DNA of 23,023 nucleotides from JBFGCT01 sp041581055. GTDB taxonomy: Bacteria > Actinomycetota > Acidimicrobiia > Acidimicrobiales > Ilumatobacteraceae. Of the stretch, positions 14,025-20,266 are shown piece by piece (position 1 is the first letter of the stretch; every line of letters starts with the position of its first letter). The stretch lies in the NCBI GenBank assembly GCA_041581055.1, contig JBFGCT010000051.1, forward strand, positions 1-23,023, given 5' to 3'. Both the position numbers and the translations under genes were made by a program. The notes beneath the pieces are model-generated. The model saw nothing but the letters and a program-made list of their open reading frames with translations, did not search any database and was not told the origin of the DNA.

Positions 14025-16472
14025 TCACAGCGCCCCGACCCGCACGAGATGGCGGACCGCGATCCATCCGGGCAGAATCGGCAGCCAGAACGTCGCGATC
14101 CGGTAGAGGAGCACCGCCGGGACCGCCACTTCGGCGGCCAACCCGAACGCCGACAGGCCGGCGATCAACGCCGCCTCCGCGGCGCCGATGCCCCCGGGCG
14201 TCGGCGCCGCCTGGGCCACAGCCTGACCAGCCAGGTACACCGCGCCGACGCTGACGAAACCGATGCCGCCGCCGAACGCCTCGACGCTGTACCACAGGGC
14301 CAGGATGTACGACGTGGTGATCAGGAACGACCCGCCGAACAACGCGAGCACCTTCGACGGCCGGGACGCGACATTGGCGATTCCCGACGCCGACTTGCGG
14401 ATGACCGGCCAGAGGCGTGCCAGGACGAGACGGCGTCCGATCGGAAGCAGCATGACGGCGCCGGCCGACGTCATCAGCGCGACCAGGCCGACGAGCACAG
14501 CCTGACCGGATGGCAGGCTGATCGACTCCGACGCCGACCGACCCGCCGTCGTGACGAAGACGATCAGCAGCGTCATGTGGACGATGACGCCGACCGCGCT
14601 GCTGACCCCGACCCCGGCGATCGCCACCGACGGATCGACACCGCTCTTCTGGAGAAAGCGCACGTTCGTCGCCATGCCACCGACCTTCACCGGTGAGATC
14701 CGATTCACGAACGAGGCGCCGATCTGCGCTTCGAGCGTCGCCGTGAACCGGAGCCGATCGGGGACCGATCCGAGCATCGCGATCGATGCGCCGATGTAGG
14801 TGGCGAACGAGAACATCAGCACCAGCGGGAGCCAGGTCCAATCCGCCTCGCCGATGTCATCGAGTTGCACCTCCGCGAGTTGGGGGATCAGCAGGTAGAA
14901 GGCCAGTCCGAGCATGATGACGATGGCGACCGCACGCCAGGTGATGCGCTCGAGCTTCTCCAGCTGCACCCCCTCGACTCCCGTCGTGGCCGTCACCTCG
15001 TCCCTGAGCGCGTCGAGGAGGCCATTTCGGTCGGCGAGCTCGGCGCGGGTCGACGAGCCGAGGATCGGCCGCTGCAGCCGCGGGACCGCCCGCGCCAACG
15101 GCTCGGAACCGAGGACGTCAGCCGCGGCGGCGACAGCTCGCGCTGGTCCGGTTCGTATCGCCGTCGCCGTCAGCAACTCGGCGACGTCGGCGTCGAGTAG
15201 GGCGTCGGCGGCCGCCAGCTCGGAGAACCCGAAGTCGGTGACCCATGGCGCGCCGGTGTTGTCGACGACGATGTTGGCCAGACCGAGGTTGCGGTGCGCG
15301 ATGCGTCGCCGGTGCAGCGCCGCCACCTGTTCCCAGACCGCGACGAGCGTCTCGTCATCGATCGACTCGGCGCCGTCGAGCGAGCGCCCGGGGACCGCCT
15401 CGAACGCGAGCAGCATCGAATCGATGCCGACGTCGCCCGCCACGACGAGCTTCGGGGTGCGGACGCCGCCCGCCCAGGCCGTGAGCGACAGCGCGGCCTC
15501 GTGTTCGACCTCGCGTCGAACGGTGACGTACGGCGGCGCGTCGCCGGCGTCCTTGAGCCGCACCGCGCGCATCGAGCGATAGAGGAGATCGGCGGCTCGC
15601 TCTTCCGGACCGACGACCTTGATGAAGAGGCGGTCGCCGTCCGATGTCGTCGCGAACCACGGAGACGAGCTCCGGGCAGGCACCTCGGCGGCACAGATCT
15701 CTCGAAGCTCGACACCGTGCCGGCCGAGGGCGACGGCGATCTGATCGCCACCGGGCCGCGGATCGGTTGCCCCGAACGACAACACCGTGCCGGCGCCGAC
15801 CGCATAGCCCACCGCCACGACGAGGAGCGCCTCGACCGGAGCGACGATCCCGTCGACCGTGCGGACCAGCAGGAACAACGCGATCAGCGCCCAGAAGAAC
15901 CGGCGCCACCGACGGCTGAGCCACGGTGCGAGCGCAGAGAAGCCGGCCGCGAACGCTGCGAGGTAGACGGTGTTCGGGAAGCCGTCTCCCGGCACGCACG
16001 CGCCGGAGGTGACACCACCGGTTTCGTCGGCCGCGCCGGCGCCGGGCCGGATCGGCGAAGCGTCGAGCTCGCAGATCCAACTCGGCACATCGACCGCGAC
16101 GACCCCGACGTCGAGCCGATCGAGCACCGTCTGCTCCAGACCCCAGGCCGCTCCGGCCGAGACCAGCACCGCCAGCGTCACCAACACGAGCCGCCGATAC
16201 GTGGTGCGCCAGAGCAGCGTGGCCACGACGAGCGGCGGGATCAGCCATGCGACCAATTGCACTGCCAGGATGCCGACGACGATCACCGGATCGGGGACCG
16301 CCGAGACCGACTCCAGGACCTCGACCGTGAGTCCCACGCTGACCTCGTCCAGGATGCTCGCGACGACCAGCCCGAAGGCGCCGACGATCACCGCGAGGAT
16401 CAGCCGCAGCAGATCGCTGGGCAGCCTCGTGTGGCTCGGACGGTCCGGCTCGTCGACGACGCGTGACGACAC
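14025..16472 (-). CDS. Three-part fusion: membrane domain, kinase-like domain, LPG-synthase/UPF0104-type membrane domain
   Basis: The 815-residue protein has an N-terminal multi-helix domain (about 21-235), a kinase-like domain (about 275-440) and a C-terminal lysylphosphatidylglycerol synthase-type membrane domain (about 511-815). The last shows NRISPVKVGG (590-599) and APTPGGIGAAEA (756-767), the two conserved motifs of that flippase-like family. No aminoacyl-transferase domain is present, so it is not a complete MprF. The kinase part has Lys285 (LFIKVV) and DFG (413-415), but the catalytic loop reads HRNLGLAN (393-400): the usual HRD Asp is Asn395. The N-terminal region has a PAP2-like layout with none of the PAP2 catalytic residues. 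The start is GTG 16472, 2 nt after the PAP2 stop and with GAGGTG 8 nt upstream, so the genes are coupled. A role in lipid translocation is inferred. Confidence 0.83.
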   Translation of the reverse strand: MSSRVVDEPDRPSHTRLPSDLLRLILAVIVGAFGLVVASILDEVSVGLTVEVLESVSAVPDPVIVVGILAVQLVAWLIPPLVVATLLWRTTYRRLVLVTLAVLVSAGAAWGLEQTVLDRLDVGVVAVDVPSWICELDASPIRPGAGAADETGGVTSGACVPGDGFPNTVYLAAFAAGFSALAPWLSRRWRRFFWALIALFLLVRTVDGIVAPVEALLVVAVGYAVGAGTVLSFGATDPRPGGDQIAVALGRHGVELREICAAEVPARSSSPWFATTSDGDRLFIKVVGPEERAADLLYRSMRAVRLKDAGDAPPYVTVRREVEHEAALSLTAWAGGVRTPKLVVAGDVGIDSMLLAFEAVPGRSLDGAESIDDETLVAVWEQVAALHRRRIAHRNLGLANIVVDNTGAPWVTDFGFSELAAADALLDADVAELLTATAIRTGPARAVAAAADVLGSEPLARAVPRLQRPILGSSTRAELADRNGLLDALRDEVTATTGVEGVQLEKLERITWRAVAIVIMLGLAFYLLIPQLAEVQLDDIGEADWTWLPLVLMFSFATYIGASIAMLGSVPDRLRFTATLEAQIGASFVNRISPVKVGGMATNVRFLQKSGVDPSVAIAGVGVSSAVGVIVHMTLLIVFVTTAGRSASESISLPSGQAVLVGLVALMTSAGAVMLLPIGRRLVLARLWPVIRKSASGIANVASRPSKVLALFGGSFLITTSYILALWYSVEAFGGGIGFVSVGAVYLAGQAVAQAAPTPGGIGAAEAALIAGLSAFGLAAEVAVPAVLLYRIATFWLPILPGWIAVRHLVRVGAL

Positions 16473-16474
16473 GG

Positions 16475-17140
16475 TCAGGTCACCTCGGATTCGATTCCAG
16501 CCCTGGTCTCCCGCTCGTGAACCGGGGTGCCGACGGCGAGGTTGACCGCACTCCCGACAGCGACGCCGAACGCCCCGCCACCGATCACGTCGAGCGGCAG
16601 ATGCGCGCCGGTGTAGATGCGCAGGACTGCGGCCGCGATCGCCGCCGACCAGAGCAGCATCTTCCACCGTCCCTGCACGTGCGGTGACACCACGGAGGCG
16701 AGGGCGAACGCAACCGCGGCATGGCCGGACACGAACCCGAGCCCCTCCCACTCGGGACGCTGGATCACGTCGCCGAGGAGCGCGCTGGGACGTTCCCGTT
16801 GGACGGCCTCCTTGACGATCTTGGCGCCGATCCACGCGAGTCCACCGGCGACGAACAGCGAGAGCGCGAGACGTCGGTTCCGCCAGACGGCCAGCACGAC
16901 CACGGCGCTGACCACGATCGCGGCTGCCGACCCGGCCTGCATCACCGGCCACGCGGGTGTCTCGATCCCGTCCGGCCACTCGTTGAAGAAGCGGAAGAGA
17001 TCCTCTTCGGGTGCACTGACGCCGTCGGTCGACGCCCACCACGTCGTGATCAGCACGATGACCGCGCCGCCGATGATGGCGCCCACATCCTGCGGGCGTC
17101 TCACGAGAGGAGGGCGCGGGTCAGAGGTCTCGAGGTCCAT
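16475..17140 (-). CDS. PAP2-family membrane phosphatase, coupled to the LPG-type fusion gene
   Basis: The 221-residue integral membrane lipid phosphatase has K-x6-RP as KEAVQRERP (110-118), VSGH in place of PSGH (137-140; His140 kept) and LRIYTGAHLPLD (173-184; His180, Asp184 kept). It should be active on a lipid phosphate at the outer membrane face. It is paralogous to the PAP2 gene at 5509. Its stop lies 2 nt before the start of the 815-residue fusion protein, whose own N-terminal domain lacks the PAP2 active site. ATG 17140 is the first start; no good ribosome-binding site or -10 box was found upstream, so the start is moderately certain. The promoter must lie in 17141-17351 or within the repeat array beyond. 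Confidence 0.9.
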   Translation of the reverse strand: MDLETSDPRPPLVRRPQDVGAIIGGAVIVLITTWWASTDGVSAPEEDLFRFFNEWPDGIETPAWPVMQAGSAAAIVVSAVVVLAVWRNRRLALSLFVAGGLAWIGAKIVKEAVQRERPSALLGDVIQRPEWEGLGFVSGHAAVAFALASVVSPHVQGRWKMLLWSAAIAAAVLRIYTGAHLPLDVIGGGAFGVAVGSAVNLAVGTPVHERETRAGIESEVT

Positions 17141-17351
17141 CGCCGGCGCTGACGAACTCGACGCTGCGTGCCCTCGTCGTCACGGAACCTCCCGTCGGTG
17201 GCGCGCGGCGGCGGGAGCGGGACGTCCGCTCGGACGGCCGTCGCCGAGCAGCTCCAGTGTCCGCGCGATCGCCGCCGGACAGGAGGGTCGGAGGTCCCCC
17301 GCGGGCCGGGACCCCGACCCCGGACTCGACGCCGCGCCGCGCCGCGCCAGA
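17141..17351. other. Intergenic region upstream of the PAP2 gene, no gene seen
   Basis: No convincing coding frame was found. There is a 6-bp hairpin CGTCCG-CT-CGGACG at 17223-17236 and a short GCCGC tandem run near 17331-17347. The promoter of the PAP2-LPG operon probably lies here, but no clear -10/-35 pair could be assigned. Confidence 0.5.
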
Positions 17352-17353
17352 TC

Positions 17354-17619
17354 TTTGTGTGACCGAACACGTCCGATGTCAACCTGTTCGGTCACACAAA
17401 CCGGAAGAGCGCGCCGGCGGCTCGATTCTGTGTGACCGAACACGTCCGATGTCGACCTGTTCGGTCACACAAACCGGAGGAGCGCGCCGGCGGCTCGATT
17501 CTGTGTGACCGAACACGTCCGATGTCGACCTGTTCGGTCACACAAACCGGAAGAGCGCGCCGGCGGCTCGATTCTGTGTGACCGAACACGTCCGATGTCG
17601 ACCTGTTCGGTCACACAAA
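17354..17619. repeat. Hairpin repeat array (right): four tandem 73-nt units
   Basis: Each unit holds TTTGTGTGACCGAACA, a 15-nt loop (CGTCCGATGTC then AACC or GACC) and TGTTCGGTCACACAAA, a 16-bp stem. Left arms start at 17354, 17427, 17500 and 17573, an exact 73-nt period. In copies 2-4 the second base of the left arm is C, giving one mismatch. The linker between hairpins is nearly identical in every unit (CCGG, A or G, AGAGCGCGCC-type), so these are tandem repeats and not a CRISPR array. The stem core is the same 13-mer as in the array at 57-410. The array lies downstream of the AtuA-like gene and upstream of the PAP2 operon. No T-run follows the stems. Confidence 0.95.
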
Positions 17620-17647
17620 CCGGAGGAGCGCGCCGGCGGGGGGCGGG

Positions 17648-19450
17648 TCAGGTGTCGGGGGGCGCGTCGAGGACGGCGTCGGGGATCGGGACGACGCGCG
17701 ACCGCAGCCACTCGCCGAGTGCCTTGGCCTGCGGGTCCTGGCGGGTCGACGCGGCGACCCCCTCCTGCAGCAGCCCGCGGACGACGAAGTTGAGCGAGCG
17801 CAGCCGGGGGAGGCGATACCGCTCGACCGTGAGCTCGGCGACCTCGGGCAGCAGCTCCCGGAGCCGATCGATCGTCAGCTCGTTGTCGAGCCACGCCCAC
17901 CCGAGTTCGTTGCGGGCGAACAGGCCGAGGTTGGCGTCGCCCCCCTTGTCGCCCGAACGCGTGCCGACGACGACCCCGATCGGCGCGTCGCGGGTCGCGC
18001 CACCGGGCGCCGGGAGCGGCGGGTCGACGTCGACGTCGATCGGCGGGCCGCCGGGGGCGACCGAGTCGACCATCGCGGCGGCGCCGCCGAGCTGGTGGAC
18101 GTACTGCGGCACGAGGTCGCTGTCCACCTTCGCCGGCCGGTACACGCCGAACGGCGTCGCCGCGCTCGGGCCACCGCCGAGGCCGTACATGCCGGGGATC
18201 CCCGCCAGCGCCGTGTGCACCATCGCGTCGGCGAACGCCCGGCCGACCTTGCGCTCGTCGGCGTCCTTGACGGTGACCCGCCAGATCGCCGTCGCCTCCT
18301 CCTGCGTCGCCGGGTCGGGCTTGTCGGTGCGGACGACGCGGCTGTCGATCGAGTCGAAGTCGTCGGGGCCGGAGGGGCAGGCGTCCCAGAACGTCGCCTG
18401 GGCGAAGGCCGCCTTCTCCTCGATGTCGAGGCCGGTGAGCGCCACCGTGAACGAGTTGCGGTACCCGCCGAGCTCGTTCATCGCCACCTTCAGCGTGGGC
18501 GGCGGGGCCTGGCCGCGCACCCCGGAGATCCGCACCCGGTCGACGGCGGTCTGCTCGACTTCGATCGTGTCGAAGCGGGCGGTGACGTCCGGACCGAGGT
18601 ACTCCGGCCCCCCGACCTCGTACAACAGCTGCGACGTCACCGTCCCGACCGTGACCGCCCCGCCCGTCCCGTCGTGCTTGCCGATCACCGACGACCCGTC
18701 GGCATGCACGTCGGCCCACGGGAAGCCGAGCCGGGCCCGCCCGCCGACCTCGGTCCGGTTGTCGAGCTCGGTGAAGAACGAGTAGTTGCCGCCGGTCGCC
18801 TGGGCGCTGCACTCGATGACGTGGCCGGCGACGACCGCGCCCGCGAGCTGGTCGAAGTCGTCACGCCCCCAGCCGTGATGCCACGCGGCCGGCCCGCAGG
18901 CGACGGCGGCGTCGGTGACCCGGCCGGTGATGACGATGTCGGCGCCGCGGCCGAGCGCCTCGACGATTCCCCAGCAGCCGAGGTACGCGTTGGCGGTCAC
19001 GAATCGGGACGGATCACCCAGCTCCGCGCCGGTCGCGAACGCGGCGAGCGCCCCGGACTCCGCCAGTTCGGCGATCCGCGGCAGCAGGTCGTCACCGTCG
19101 ACGTAGGCGATCGTCGGCGCCAGCCCGAGCTTGTCGGCGACCTCGGCGACCGCCTCGGCACAACCATCGGGGTCGAGCCCGCCGGCGTTGGAGACGACCT
19201 TGACGCCCCGGTCGAGACAGGTTCCCATCACCTGCTCCATCTGGCCGACGAACGTCCTGGCGAACCCGGCGCCGGGCCGCTTGGCCCGGATCCGGCTGAG
19301 GATCAGCATCGTCAGCTCGGCCAGCCAGTCGCCGGTCAGCACGTCGATCGGGCCGCCCTCGACCATCTCGACCGCGCCGCTCGGCCGGTCGCCGAAGAAC
19401 CCGGAGCAGTTGGCGATGCGGATCGGGCCGGTGGCGGTCGGAGTGCTCAT
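17648..19450 (-). CDS. AtuA-family protein (DUF1446, acyclic terpene utilization type)
   Basis: The 600-residue protein belongs to the AtuA/DUF1446 family, named from the Pseudomonas acyclic terpene (citronellol/geraniol) utilization cluster; its biochemical role is not established. Typical stretches are IRIANCSGFFGDR near the N-terminus, VVSNAGGLDP, DIVITGRVTDAA and, in the C-terminal AtuA-like domain, VVGTRSGDKGGDANLGLF (about 493-510). Length around 600 indicates the two-domain form with the C-terminal extension. The start is ATG 19450 (MSTPTATG); no Shine-Dalgarno sequence is visible. In-frame extension upstream would run across the divergent VOC gene and is rejected. An acyl-CoA carboxylase alpha/beta pair lies on the same strand 0.8 kb upstream, matching the AtuA-AtuC/AtuF association. 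A terpenoid substrate remains inference. Confidence 0.9.
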   Translation of the reverse strand: MSTPTATGPIRIANCSGFFGDRPSGAVEMVEGGPIDVLTGDWLAELTMLILSRIRAKRPGAGFARTFVGQMEQVMGTCLDRGVKVVSNAGGLDPDGCAEAVAEVADKLGLAPTIAYVDGDDLLPRIAELAESGALAAFATGAELGDPSRFVTANAYLGCWGIVEALGRGADIVITGRVTDAAVACGPAAWHHGWGRDDFDQLAGAVVAGHVIECSAQATGGNYSFFTELDNRTEVGGRARLGFPWADVHADGSSVIGKHDGTGGAVTVGTVTSQLLYEVGGPEYLGPDVTARFDTIEVEQTAVDRVRISGVRGQAPPPTLKVAMNELGGYRNSFTVALTGLDIEEKAAFAQATFWDACPSGPDDFDSIDSRVVRTDKPDPATQEEATAIWRVTVKDADERKVGRAFADAMVHTALAGIPGMYGLGGGPSAATPFGVYRPAKVDSDLVPQYVHQLGGAAAMVDSVAPGGPPIDVDVDPPLPAPGGATRDAPIGVVVGTRSGDKGGDANLGLFARNELGWAWLDNELTIDRLRELLPEVAELTVERYRLPRLRSLNFVVRGLLQEGVAASTRQDPQAKALGEWLRSRVVPIPDAVLDAPPDT

Positions 19451-19555
19451 ACGTGTTGCCGGACGATACGGCACCCCGGCGCCGGCCCGAGAGTCGATGT
19501 CCCGCGCCGCGGGCTGGGGCTGGCGCGGCGTCGAGACGACTGCCAGCATGAGGAC
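19451..19555. promoter_or_regulatory. Divergent intergenic region with inverted repeats (AtuA-like/VOC)
   Basis: The 105-nt gap separates divergent genes. It holds TGCCG/CGGCA (19457-19461 and 19469-19473, 7-nt spacer) close to the AtuA-like start, a CCGGCGCCGG palindrome, and CGCCGCG/CGCGGCG (19505-19511 and 19524-19530, 12-nt loop) before the VOC gene. Any of these could be operator or 5' leader structure. No -10 box could be fixed with confidence. Confidence 0.3.
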
Positions 19556-19927
19556 ATGCTCGACCACCTGTCCATCCAGTGCTCCGACGTCGGGACCAGC
19601 GCCGCGTTCTACGACGCCGTGCTCGCCACCGTCGGCGGCACCCGCATCCTGGAGTTCGGCGACGTGATCGGCTACGGCGTTCCGCCGATGCCCGATTTCT
19701 GGCTCGGTCCGCACGCCACCGGCGAGGGCTTCCGCGAGTCGCACATCGCGTTCACCGCTCCCGACCGAGCGGCGGTCGACGCGTTCGTCGCCGCCGCCGC
19801 CGACGCCGGCGCCGAGGTGCTCCACGAGCCCCGTGTCCGGCCCGAGTACCACCCCGACTACTACGGCGGCTTCGTGCGCGACCCAGACGGCAACAACGTC
19901 GAAGCGGTCTGCCACGCCCCCGAATAG
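19556..19927 (+). CDS. VOC-family (glyoxalase/dioxygenase-fold) protein
   Basis: The 123-residue single-domain vicinal oxygen chelate protein has paired beta-alpha-beta-beta-beta modules. Candidate metal ligands His4 (MLDHLS), His63 (ESHIAF) and Glu116 (GNNVEAVCH) fit the usual VOC pattern. YYGGFVRDPDGNNVEAVCH is the standard end of the fold, and VIGYGVPPMPDFWLGP is typical of a widespread uncharacterised subgroup. The start is ATG 19556, preceded by GAGG at short spacing. It is divergent from the AtuA-like gene and 17 nt before the next small gene. Substrate unknown; a link to the AtuA/carboxylase pathway is suggested only by position. Confidence 0.9.
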   Translation: MLDHLSIQCSDVGTSAAFYDAVLATVGGTRILEFGDVIGYGVPPMPDFWLGPHATGEGFRESHIAFTAPDRAAVDAFVAAAADAGAEVLHEPRVRPEYHPDYYGGFVRDPDGNNVEAVCHAPE

Positions 19928-19932
19928 CCCAG

Positions 19933-19938
19933 TACGAT
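19933..19938 (+). promoter_or_regulatory. -10 element (TACGAT) of a probable leaderless promoter
   Basis: TACGAT fits TANNNT and ends 6 nt before ATG 19945, the same spacing as at 967. It lies just after the VOC stop codon, so the small gene downstream may have its own leaderless message. Confidence 0.45.
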
Positions 19939-19944
19939 CGACGA

Positions 19945-20163
19945 ATGCCTCCCGAGCCGCTCGACGACATCGAACCCGACGGATCGCTCACGATCGAGCC
20001 GCGCATGTTCGAGGAGGGCCCCGCCGACGTCCTCACCCCGATGGGAATCGCCGAGTCAAACGGGTCGTTCGCCCGCTCGCTCGGGCCGACGTGGATCAAG
20101 CGCGTCTTCGCCCTCGGCGTGCTCGCGATCGTTGCGTCCTGGCTGGCCGCGTCCCTCGTCTGA
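19945..20163 (+). CDS. Small tail-anchored membrane protein (72 aa), unknown function
   Basis: The 72-residue product has an acidic N-terminal half (EPLDDIEPDG, EPRMFEEGPADV) and a single C-terminal helix (about 54-72, VFALGVLAIVASWLAASLV) preceded by WIKR, which should leave the N-terminus in the cytoplasm. No family is recognised. The start ATG has a -10-like TACGAT 6 nt upstream and no Shine-Dalgarno sequence. It lies 17 nt after the VOC gene and directly before the octamer repeat. Codon bias matches the neighbours, so I regard it as real. Confidence 0.65.
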   Translation: MPPEPLDDIEPDGSLTIEPRMFEEGPADVLTPMGIAESNGSFARSLGPTWIKRVFALGVLAIVASWLAASLV

Positions 20164-20180
20164 CCGCAGGACGGCGCTCG

Positions 20181-20260
20181 CCGATTCGCCGATTCTCCGA
20201 TTCGTCGATTCGCGACTTCGCCGATTCGCCGATTCGCCGATTCGCCGAATCTCCGATTCG
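20181..20260. repeat. Tandem octamer repeat (CCGATTCG), ten copies
   Basis: Ten consecutive 8-bp units in one register read CCGATTCG, six of them exact and four with one to three changes (CCGATTCT, TCGATTCG, CGACTTCG, CCGAATCT). The tract fills the gap between the convergent small membrane protein gene and the carboxylase alpha gene, ending 6 nt before the latter's stop. One variant junction creates GATTCG-C-CGAATC (20239-20251), a short palindrome. It is AT-richer than its surroundings. Confidence 0.92.
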
Positions 20261-20266
20261 CGACCT

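Noticed and set aside
16473..17042. Longer N-terminus for the 815-residue fusion starting at 17042
   Set aside because: It lies wholly inside the PAP2 gene in another frame, while the GTG at 16472 follows the PAP2 stop by 2 nt with a suitable GAGGTG.
17354..17619. CRISPR array or classic intrinsic terminators
   Set aside because: Linkers are the same in every unit, so there are no spacers. The stems are flanked by T and A triplets but no T-run follows in either direction.
57..17619. Composite mobile element bounded by the two arrays
   Set aside because: No transposase, integrase or target-site duplication was seen, and the genes between are ordinary chromosomal types with uniform codon use.
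17538..18812. Minus-strand frame of 424 codons within the AtuA-like gene
   Set aside because: It is arginine/alanine-rich shadow sequence in a different frame from the AtuA-like protein and runs into the repeats.
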